Shown here piece by piece: positions 38,233-45,321 of a DNA stretch of 64,000 nt (its first letter is position 1; every line of letters begins with the position of its first letter). Position numbers and translations under genes: made by a program. The DNA is from Vibrio sp. 10N.286.49.B1 (GTDB taxonomy: Bacteria > Pseudomonadota > Gammaproteobacteria > Enterobacterales > Vibrionaceae): positions 217,617 through 281,616 of the forward strand of contig NZ_MCUW01000078.1 in assembly GCF_002873335.1 (NCBI RefSeq), given 5' to 3'. The notes beneath the pieces are model-generated. The model made no database searches. It was not told the origin of the DNA and was given only the letters and a program-made list of their open reading frames with translations.

Positions 38233-38261
38233 AAGGCCTTGAGGAAGGCGGTAAGGCCTTG
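38233..38261. repeat. Palindromic direct repeat after the sigma factor gene
   Basis: AAGGCCTTG occurs at 38233-38241 and 38253-38261, exactly 20 bases apart. Each contains the perfect palindrome AAGGCCTT. It lies in the 3' flank of the sigma factor gene. Confidence 0.4.
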
Positions 38262-38383
38262 GTGAGCATTATTTGACATGCTTGACCTTGTTGTGAAATT
38301 TGCTAGCCCAACGATAAAGGACATACGTTGTAGCAAGCATATCGACAACACGAGCAAGTGTGTGAGAGCGTAACCACGCTAGA

Positions 38384-38743
38384 CTAGTGCATCGCACATC
38401 GGTTTTTGGATTGATTGAGAAGCATAACAAGGCGCTCTTTACTTGCAGACTCGAGTTGGGTTGTTAAAATCCGTTCAAACGCAGCTTGGTATACCCGGTT
38501 TTTAAGCACAACTAAAATTGTTGCTTCCAACTTATTCAAACGCAGTTTCGCTGTCTTGATCTCTTCTTCAGAAGTCGCTGTCACTACAGGCTGATATGCT
38601 GTGTCATACCAGGCGGACAACATCTCCCTCACTTCAATTTCTTCTACAGGTACGTCACCGTGATTCAGTTCCAAATCGCTTGACGGTAGTTGACTGTAGA
38701 GCGTGTCCAATTTGTTTTTTACAAATTTATACATAAAAATCAT
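38384..38743 (-). CDS. Small protein of an unrecognised family, paralogue A
   Basis: A 119-residue soluble, mostly helical protein that I cannot assign. Its core DVPVEEIEVREMLSAWYDTAYQP (about 30-52) matches the neighbour at 38867 (DVPEEEIEIRDIITCWYEAGLQP), so the two are tandem paralogues. The C-terminal half (LNKLEATILVVLKNRVYQAAFERILTTQ) has the alternating hydrophobic pattern of helices. An ATG at 38743 and one at 38734 are both possible; neither has a strong ribosome site. It converges with the sigma factor gene. A candidate LuxR-type site lies about 50 bases upstream. A partner or regulator of the sigma factor is one possibility, unsupported beyond position. Confidence 0.68.
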   Translation of the reverse strand: MIFMYKFVKNKLDTLYSQLPSSDLELNHGDVPVEEIEVREMLSAWYDTAYQPVVTATSEEEIKTAKLRLNKLEATILVVLKNRVYQAAFERILTTQLESASKERLVMLLNQSKNRCAMH

Positions 38744-38790
38744 TCGCTTGAAACAAGTGAACTAAACTTAGCACCTTGTCCTAGGGTTAT

Positions 38791-38812
38791 CTATTGATAA
38801 TATTAATAATAT
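38791..38812. promoter_or_regulatory. Candidate LuxR/HapR/LitR-type binding site
   Basis: CTATTGATAATATTAATAATA resembles the vibrio quorum regulator consensus (TTATTGATAA then TTATCAATAA), matching 16 of 22 positions by eye, with the left half nearly perfect. It lies 48-69 bases upstream of paralogue A. The region is AT-rich, so chance matches are likely. Confidence 0.35.
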
Positions 38813-38866
38813 TGTCGAATCTCACAAAAGAAACAAATTTTCGACTCTACGTACCTGGTTGCGATA

Positions 38867-39226
38867 TTAAGGTTTGTACTCTGTCGATACGTGCTTTTCG
38901 AGTAGGTAATCAAGATACCTACGTGCAAGTGACTCTCTATGCCATTGCGAAATTATTCGTTTCATGGCACAAAAGTAGGCCTTGTACCTGATTAATGTTT
39001 TTAACATACGAGTTAACCGTTCAAAGTTTTTTTTGTTTTCAAGGAAAGAACAGTTAACGGGTATGGCGCGCTCAAGAGGCTGAAGTCCGGCTTCATACCA
39101 ACAAGTAATAATATCTCTAATCTCGATTTCTTCTTCAGGAACGTCATTACTGTTAAGCCGCTTAAATGCTGGCGGCACGGTAATGTAGCTCTCATCATAA
39201 ATATTAAACACATAGAAGTAGCTCAT
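38867..39226 (-). CDS. Small protein of an unrecognised family, paralogue B
   Basis: A 119-residue protein paralogous to the one at 38384 and of identical length. The shared pattern is DVPxEEIExRxxxxxWYxxxxQPxxxA at residues 28-54, followed by a helical half with LTRMLKTLIRYKAYFCAMKRI. It is more basic at the C-terminus than paralogue A. It starts at ATG 39226, with a weak GAG site. The two genes are 123 bases apart on the same strand, so the upstream one could be read through. A 19-base perfect palindrome lies 99 bases upstream. The function is unknown. Confidence 0.68.
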   Translation of the reverse strand: MSYFYVFNIYDESYITVPPAFKRLNSNDVPEEEIEIRDIITCWYEAGLQPLERAIPVNCSFLENKKNFERLTRMLKTLIRYKAYFCAMKRIISQWHRESLARRYLDYLLEKHVSTEYKP

Positions 39227-39324
39227 AACATCATCTCGTTGTGCTGGAACGACAATAAACTAGGAAGTTATCGATAGCATTCAAGATAAATGAGTTACTA
39301 ATAATAGAAATACCATTAAAAATG

Positions 39325-39343
39325 AACAAATGTCACATTTGTT
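39325..39343. promoter_or_regulatory. Nineteen-base perfect palindrome, candidate operator
   Basis: AACAAATGT-C-ACATTTGTT is symmetric over nine bases on each side of a central C. It lies in the divergent region between paralogue B (start 39226) and the EAL gene (start 39510), so it could serve either. It does not match a regulator consensus that I know. Confidence 0.6.
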
Positions 39344-39509
39344 TAGGCAGTGTTCATTGTAACCAGTGTGGAGGGGGTAAGTGATGCGGCGTAGTAGCGT
39401 ATTATCGGCAAGCTAACTTGATTTCGACACTATATTTCCTAGTTTGGTAGATAAGTTCGCTGTGGTGTTTATGCAACTCGTCAATTAACGTCGCTATAGA
39501 GAAAAAGTC

Positions 39510-41483
39510 ATGGTATCGAGTACAAACGATAGACAAAAGTTATTTTGGTCTGAAGGGCTACCGGACATAACCAAAGTCGTGTCAACGGGGGCATTTTGGC
39601 AAAACATCTTATCGCTTGAATTGAGCACTGAACAGGTTCAACCGCCTTCATTGGAGACTATCAATCAACTGCTGAGTTTAATTCGCGATGTTGAATTAGG
39701 CGGTGTACCCGCGGCCTTATCTGTTCCTTTGCAAACCACGGCAAGAGAAATGCTCATCGTTAAATTTGAGGTTTATCTGATCGTTGACGAGCAAGTTAAA
39801 GGGTGCGTGACCTTGATGTCACGTACGGACGGCTACATCAGCGTGCTCACGTTAATAGAACAGTTGTTAGATGAACGAATGGGTGGGGTGATGATTACCA
39901 ATCAAGACCACGAAGTCATCTTTGTTAACCATACCTTGTGCCAACAGCATAACGTTTCAGCGATAACAGCGTTAGGTCAAAACATCACAAACATCAGTTT
40001 ATTCCACCAAAATAATGCCCATCTCGAGGTATTCAAACAAACGATTCGCAGTTGTCGTAAATGGCAAGGCGCTATGGCAACACGTTCAAAAGAAAGTAAA
40101 ACCATGATCGAGATAGTGAATGTTAGAAAAATCCAATTGGCGCATTCTCAGCATGTTTATATTTTTTCGTTTACTGCCGATACTGATGCTCAACCAACGC
40201 CACTCTTCTCTAGTTGTGACTTAGCGATCACAGAGCAAGTACTTGATGAAACCTCTTTCCGAATTAAAGCTCAAGCACTGTCTCGCCGCGGCGGTAAATT
40301 TATTATTCTTTCATTTCAACCTAACTTTTATTCTGAGCTTGAAGAAACATCGAGAAATAAAGTCTTGCTTGCACTGAGCCATTTCCATGATAAAGAAAGC
40401 TTTGGTTATCTCGGAAATAACACGTTTGTTGTGATTATCCGAATTAGAAATACGGATGGAAAAGATTTATCAACGATTAATTTGAGCATTAGGCAGTTTT
40501 TTTCAGGATTGAAAACCTACCTTGATGGCCATCTTGTCAATGATATTTCAGAGGGAAAAGTAGGAGTAGCACTATATGGCCTCAATAATAACAGCGTAGA
40601 TGAGGTGATATCTCAGTCAGTACAAGCCATGTTCGTCCATGAAGTGGGAAAAAGTAATATAAATTATTACGATGAAGCGCTCGTAAAAGCGAACATCAGA
40701 AGGAAGTGTTTGGAGCGTTTACTAATCGAAGCGATCAAAAGCAAAGAGATTGATGTTAATTTTCAGCCTATTGTCGATACTCAAAGCGGGGAAGTCACAA
40801 AGCTAGAAGCGCTATGTCGGTTCCGATTTGAAGACGTAAAGTATTCTGTCCAAGAGGTGATTTATATAGCCGAAGAACTCAGAGTAATCTCGGAATTAGA
40901 TTTGATTGTTGCCAAGCGTGCGATTGAAGAATTTTTGATCATTCAACACTCAAGCTTACAACCCTTGTCGTTATCGTTGAACTGTTCCTTGGTGGAATCA
41001 GGGGAGTATTCTGCACACCTATGTGATTTATTTGAATTCATCGACCACTCTTCGATTGACAATGAATTGGTGACGATAGAGATTACTGAGACCGCATATT
41101 TTATCAATAACACCCAAAATGCAAACCTAATTAAAACAATCCGATCTGCAGGGGTAAAGGTTGCTGTTGACGATTTTGGCACTGGAAACGCTTCATTTTC
41201 TTATTTTAGTGATTTTGACTTTGATGAGTTAAAAATTGACAAAAAATTTATTTCTAATATTGACAAAGTTAAACAAAAATACTTTGCAGTCAATATGTTG
41301 CGGCAATTGTCTCATGACTTGAACATTAAAGTCGTCGCGGAGGGGGTAGAGAAAGAATCGGAACTTGCTGTTTTGAAGGCGATAGGCGTTGACTACATTC
41401 AAGGTTACCTTTTTTATCAGCCGATGACGCCAGCCCAAGTTGGGGTGTTAATGGCGCAATCCACCGCAGGAAGTTCAGTATAA
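39510..41483 (+). CDS. PAS, degenerate GGDEF and EAL domain protein, probable c-di-GMP phosphodiesterase
   Basis: A 657-residue cytoplasmic protein. Residues 1-115 are an unassigned sensor-like domain. About 115-225 is PAS-like (GVMITNQDHEVIFVNHTLCQQHNVS). About 240-390 is a GGDEF fold whose signature is lost (YLGNNTFVVII in its place). About 400-645 is EAL with the usual catalytic residues: E433 of KLEALCRFR, N491, E524, D554 and D555 of VDDFGTG, K575, E611 of AEGVE and Q631. It should therefore hydrolyse cyclic-di-GMP but not make it. No membrane helix is seen. It is followed after one base by the unknown gene at 41485, so the two are coupled. Confidence 0.92.
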   Translation: MVSSTNDRQKLFWSEGLPDITKVVSTGAFWQNILSLELSTEQVQPPSLETINQLLSLIRDVELGGVPAALSVPLQTTAREMLIVKFEVYLIVDEQVKGCVTLMSRTDGYISVLTLIEQLLDERMGGVMITNQDHEVIFVNHTLCQQHNVSAITALGQNITNISLFHQNNAHLEVFKQTIRSCRKWQGAMATRSKESKTMIEIVNVRKIQLAHSQHVYIFSFTADTDAQPTPLFSSCDLAITEQVLDETSFRIKAQALSRRGGKFIILSFQPNFYSELEETSRNKVLLALSHFHDKESFGYLGNNTFVVIIRIRNTDGKDLSTINLSIRQFFSGLKTYLDGHLVNDISEGKVGVALYGLNNNSVDEVISQSVQAMFVHEVGKSNINYYDEALVKANIRRKCLERLLIEAIKSKEIDVNFQPIVDTQSGEVTKLEALCRFRFEDVKYSVQEVIYIAEELRVISELDLIVAKRAIEEFLIIQHSSLQPLSLSLNCSLVESGEYSAHLCDLFEFIDHSSIDNELVTIEITETAYFINNTQNANLIKTIRSAGVKVAVDDFGTGNASFSYFSDFDFDELKIDKKFISNIDKVKQKYFAVNMLRQLSHDLNIKVVAEGVEKESELAVLKAIGVDYIQGYLFYQPMTPAQVGVLMAQSTAGSSV

Positions 41484-41484
41484 T

Positions 41485-42942
41485 ATGGTGACCTTAGAAC
41501 AGGTACCGTCAAACTCATCGACCTGTATTGGACGACGCAATATCGTGCGATTACCTGGCGGTACGATTGTGTTTAACCAAGATTATTTGTGCGCAGAGGT
41601 GAGAGAGTTAAAAGGATTAGTACCGCAGCTTGTTATTTTTGATGGTGTCGGTGGAATATTCAAAGACTTTGGTAATGGAATGTATGGTTTTCTACCTATT
41701 GCCGATTTCAAAGGCGGGTTAAAACTACGATGCGTTGTAGAAAACGTCGTTATTCGTGTGAAGTGTGATCTTAAATTGTGGGGCGATGAGGCTATTCCTC
41801 TCGAGTTTGGGCATATAAGTGCTCGAGAACCAAAGGTATCTTACTCATTGCTCAGTGATGGCACGCTGTTCATATCTAAAAATCAAATCGCTGACGCACT
41901 AGCGATTAATCCTGCCGTTGATGACCACCTGCGTGTTTTGACCATAGTAAGTACGTCTAGCTGCAGTTATGTCAAACAATGCCAAGATTATGCGCTTCTT
42001 GTGCCGAGATTTCCTGGCATCGTCCAATCTCAAGCTGGAACAAAAACAGGTCTACATATTACGTTAACGAACATGAGCGACAGCACCAGTGTCCAATATA
42101 CGATCTTTGTTGATCCTGTGTTGTTTGCATCGATTGTAACGCGACCTTTACAATTTTCTGCGTCGAAAGATACTTGTGTTTTAACTCAACAACAGCTTTT
42201 AATTGATGCACATAAACAGTTAACCAGCCCAATACTGTTCGTTGAACGTTTATACTCAATTGATCGACATGCGCTGTGTGAACCGTCAGATAATGGCTCA
42301 TTTGAGATGGCGTTGGCTCCTTATAAAGGTACGTGCTGTAATATTTTGCTTTATAGCATCTCTGATGCAATAGAAACCATAGCAACAGGCATTACTATGT
42401 TGTCGCCTCAGACGGTTGGTCAGAAAAACATTGAACATGAAGTAATGAAGTGGGCCACAATCGAATTAAATACACGAGATATTATTGATATAGCTGCCCA
42501 GCCTGATATCGCAAAAGCGACACTCAAGTGTTCTAATGGCGTCTCAAAAACCAATGAACTGGAAGGCAAGGTTACGCTTACTATCCCCTCAAGTAGCAAA
42601 GGGTTAGAGACATTATTTGTGTATCTTGGCGAGGTGTGCAATGAAGCTAGTGCCTTGTCATTTGACCTTATATTCATGCCTAATGTCTCTTATCAAAGTT
42701 GTGTTGTACATAAGTCTGATCATCATTGGCAAGTGTCTCGTCGCGAACTGCAGCAGCTTGTGAGTCAAAGGAGTCGAAAGCGGATTCAGCGTATTGATAT
42801 TCACTGTCGTCATGCTTTTGTTACGTCGAACGATCTTAAATTCTGCACGTTATGGACCATTAAACCGAGTGAAATAATGAGGTTGAACTTAACCTTGAAT
42901 TTCGAAGATGGGACGGTCGGCTTTTCGTCGGTTTCCATTTGA
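41485..42942 (+). CDS. Large protein of an unrecognised family, coupled to the EAL gene
   Basis: A 485-residue protein I cannot assign. It has no signal peptide or membrane helix and looks beta-rich. I see possible divergent repeats of about 90 residues: each begins with a short strand and helix (GTIVFNQDYLCAEVREL; GTLFISKNQIADALAI; CVLTQQQLLIDAHKQL; HWQVSRRELQQLVSQ) and ends with a strand such as LKLRCVV, LHITLT, NILLY or LNLTLNF. It contains a fair number of cysteines. The ATG lies one base after the EAL stop, so translation is coupled. The H-NOX gene follows after 134 bases. A partner or output module of the EAL protein is plausible from position only. Confidence 0.75.
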   Translation: MVTLEQVPSNSSTCIGRRNIVRLPGGTIVFNQDYLCAEVRELKGLVPQLVIFDGVGGIFKDFGNGMYGFLPIADFKGGLKLRCVVENVVIRVKCDLKLWGDEAIPLEFGHISAREPKVSYSLLSDGTLFISKNQIADALAINPAVDDHLRVLTIVSTSSCSYVKQCQDYALLVPRFPGIVQSQAGTKTGLHITLTNMSDSTSVQYTIFVDPVLFASIVTRPLQFSASKDTCVLTQQQLLIDAHKQLTSPILFVERLYSIDRHALCEPSDNGSFEMALAPYKGTCCNILLYSISDAIETIATGITMLSPQTVGQKNIEHEVMKWATIELNTRDIIDIAAQPDIAKATLKCSNGVSKTNELEGKVTLTIPSSSKGLETLFVYLGEVCNEASALSFDLIFMPNVSYQSCVVHKSDHHWQVSRRELQQLVSQRSRKRIQRIDIHCRHAFVTSNDLKFCTLWTIKPSEIMRLNLTLNFEDGTVGFSSVSI

Positions 42943-43079
42943 CATTGAATGCTTGTTTTCATTGTCTTGATACGATTTCATCTTTAGGACCTAAAATATT
43001 GGATTTTATGAATATATTCATCTATTACTTTCTATTAGTAAGATAAGTAATCAAGGACACGTCGACAAGGAGGCGGTTG

Positions 43080-43619
43080 ATGAAAGGGATAATTTTCACT
43101 GAGTTTATGGAATTGGTCGAAGAGAAATTTGGCTTGGATGTGCTAGATGAAGTACTCGATATGTCTGGCGATGAAGGCGTTTATACGTCCGTAGGAAGTT
43201 ATGATCACAAAGACCTAGTTAAATTGATTGTAAATTTGAGTAAGAAAACGAATATTGACCCCGCGACGTTACAACAAGTGTTTGGACAAACCGTATTTAG
43301 TGCGTTACTGAAGTCATTACCCGACAGTGCCAGTATTGGACAGAGTGATTCGACGTTTCAATTTATACGGCATGTGGAAAACTATATCCATGTTGAAGTG
43401 AAAAAATTGTATGCCGATGCTCAGCCTCCTAAGTTTCATTTTATTAGTGAAACTGAAACAGAGATGGTCTTGGATTACGAAAGTGCACGTTGTATGTCTC
43501 ACGTCTGTTTAGGATTGATCGAAGGATGTGCCAATCATTTTGGAGAGCAGTTAGAAGTCAAGATGACACCTCAAACCGATGACAACAGCGTCGTTCGCTT
43601 TAATCTAACTCTTGCCTGA
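43080..43619 (+). CDS. hnoX: H-NOX heme-based nitric oxide/oxygen sensor
   Basis: A 179-residue single-domain H-NOX protein. The proximal heme ligand is H104 in FIRHVENYIHVEVKKLY. The heme-propionate motif YxSxR is present as Y133, S135, R137 in LDYESARCM. A distal pocket tyrosine typical of oxygen binders is not evident, so NO is the likelier ligand. The ATG at 43080 has the strong AAGGAGG site. The stop codon falls just before the start of a hybrid kinase gene, the standard arrangement for NO-bound H-NOX controlling kinase activity (HqsK in V. harveyi, HnoK in Shewanella). Confidence 0.94.
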   Translation: MKGIIFTEFMELVEEKFGLDVLDEVLDMSGDEGVYTSVGSYDHKDLVKLIVNLSKKTNIDPATLQQVFGQTVFSALLKSLPDSASIGQSDSTFQFIRHVENYIHVEVKKLYADAQPPKFHFISETETEMVLDYESARCMSHVCLGLIEGCANHFGEQLEVKMTPQTDDNSVVRFNLTLA

Positions 43620-43626
43620 GAAGTCT

Positions 43627-45321
43627 ATGCCTAGTGAAGCCGCACTCGAAAGGAAGATCAAACGCGAAAAAGCAGCCCGTCAGGCTGCAGAGCGGTTATT
43701 GGAAGAAAAGAGCCTGGAACTCTTTTCTTCCAATCAACAGTTGGAACATGCGCTTAAACAAGTTGAGATGCGTTCGGAAGCCAGTTTTAAGCGATTAGAA
43801 CTGCAGCAAAGTGTAGAAAAAATACTGATTCATTTTGGGCGGATGTTTTTGCGTACCAACCTCGATGATGTATTGTTGCTTGATCTTGTCAGGCAGCTTG
43901 ATGATATGTCAGATAGTATTAGTTGCTCTGTTAAACTTCATCCGGATCTTATCCCTTCCCTCAAACAACAAGTTTATGTTTCAGCATCAATGAATAAACA
44001 AGAGGAGGGGGATATACATATTACGGCGAGTGTTCCAATTGAAGTGGAACAACAGAGGGTGGGGTCGTTGAACCTCATAATGTTAAGAGACTCCGTTGAT
44101 GTAGGCTTTGTTCACAGTCAAATGTCATTGGTGTGTGAGTTGCTGTCGAGTTCGATATCGCGGCAATTGATCACTATTCGTCATATTGAGTCAAAAGAGC
44201 GAGCGGAAGCTTCTGAGCGTTCTACTCGTGAATTTTTAGCCATGATAAACCATGAGTTGCGCACCCCTCTCAACGGCTTATTGGGTAGTGTTGAATTGTT
44301 AGCGGATACCGTGTTAACCGATTCGCAAAAAGACTTACATCAAAATTTGAGTCAATCAGGATTGATGCTACGTTCAATTATCAATGACTTGCTTGATTTC
44401 AGTAAAATAAGCGCCGGTATGATGGAGCTTATTCATTCAGAGTTTCCATGGCAGAATATCAACTCAATGCTGCTGAGTATTTTTGGGCACAAAGCAGCAG
44501 AAAAACAAATCCATTTTCACATCGACGCTCAGTGCCTTGAAGACAAAGTTATTTGTGCCGATCAGGAAAGACTGACACAGGTCTTCGTCAATCTTTTGGG
44601 GAACGCCATAAAATTTACTGAGCATGGTCATGTTCGTTTAAAGGTCAAAGAAGAAGGAGGGGCTTATGTGTTTTTGATCTCAGATACTGGTATCGGTATC
44701 AGCGAAAGCGCGCAACAGAAGCTATTCCAGCCTTTTACCCAGGCAGATCGCTCGAGTTCCAGAAATTATGAAGGGACAGGATTAGGGCTAGCTATTTGTA
44801 AGCAACTGGTTGAGTTGATGAATGGCAGTATTTCGTTAACTAGTGAGATTGGAGTGGGTACGGTCTTTAAAGTGACACTGCCACTTAATGTCGAATCCTC
44901 CGCGATTCATCAAGAGCGCAAAGTGATACAAGAAGAAATCGCGATCGACTTATCAACAATGAAAGTCCTCGTTGTCGACGACATAAAATTAAATCAGATA
45001 ATCATTACCAAAATGCTGAGTAAGCTAGGGATCGACCCTGACATTGCTGTCAATGGTGTGGAAGCGGTAGAGCATGCACGAAAATGTGGTTATGACCTGA
45101 TTTTTATGGATTGCCGTATGCCAGTGATGGATGGATTTGAAGCCACGCGGACTTTGCGTTCTGAACACTATGCAAAGCCGATTGTCGCCCTGACGGCAGG
45201 GACGACTCGAGAAGAACGCCAAACCTGTTTTGACGTGGGCATGGACGACATACTCTCGAAACCCTATACCGCAAAAGATCTGACTAAAACGCTATCTAAA
45301 TGGCATTCTGACCGCTTATAA
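43627..45321 (+). CDS. hqsK: Hybrid histidine kinase paired with H-NOX (HqsK-like)
   Basis: A soluble 564-residue hybrid kinase. Residues 1-65 form a coiled coil. About 66-185 is an unassigned regulatory domain. The phosphoacceptor is H209 in FLAMINHELRTPLNG. The ATPase domain has VFVNLLGNAIKF, ISDTGIGIS and EGTGLGLAICKQL. The receiver at about 445-562 has D495 in LIFMDCRMPVMDG. There is no HPt domain, so phosphate must pass to a separate HPt protein such as LuxU or the one at 36657. I prefer ATG 43627 (GAGAAG upstream) to TTG 43612. The gene's last six bases overlap the end of the converging pabB gene. Confidence 0.9.
   Translation: MPSEAALERKIKREKAARQAAERLLEEKSLELFSSNQQLEHALKQVEMRSEASFKRLELQQSVEKILIHFGRMFLRTNLDDVLLLDLVRQLDDMSDSISCSVKLHPDLIPSLKQQVYVSASMNKQEEGDIHITASVPIEVEQQRVGSLNLIMLRDSVDVGFVHSQMSLVCELLSSSISRQLITIRHIESKERAEASERSTREFLAMINHELRTPLNGLLGSVELLADTVLTDSQKDLHQNLSQSGLMLRSIINDLLDFSKISAGMMELIHSEFPWQNINSMLLSIFGHKAAEKQIHFHIDAQCLEDKVICADQERLTQVFVNLLGNAIKFTEHGHVRLKVKEEGGAYVFLISDTGIGISESAQQKLFQPFTQADRSSSRNYEGTGLGLAICKQLVELMNGSISLTSEIGVGTVFKVTLPLNVESSAIHQERKVIQEEIAIDLSTMKVLVVDDIKLNQIIITKMLSKLGIDPDIAVNGVEAVEHARKCGYDLIFMDCRMPVMDGFEATRTLRSEHYAKPIVALTAGTTREERQTCFDVGMDDILSKPYTAKDLTKTLSKWHSDRL

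Noticed and set aside
36657..45321. The accessory block as a phage or integrative element.
   Set aside because: I see no integrase, transposase, attachment-site repeat or tRNA at either edge, so the means of acquisition cannot be named.
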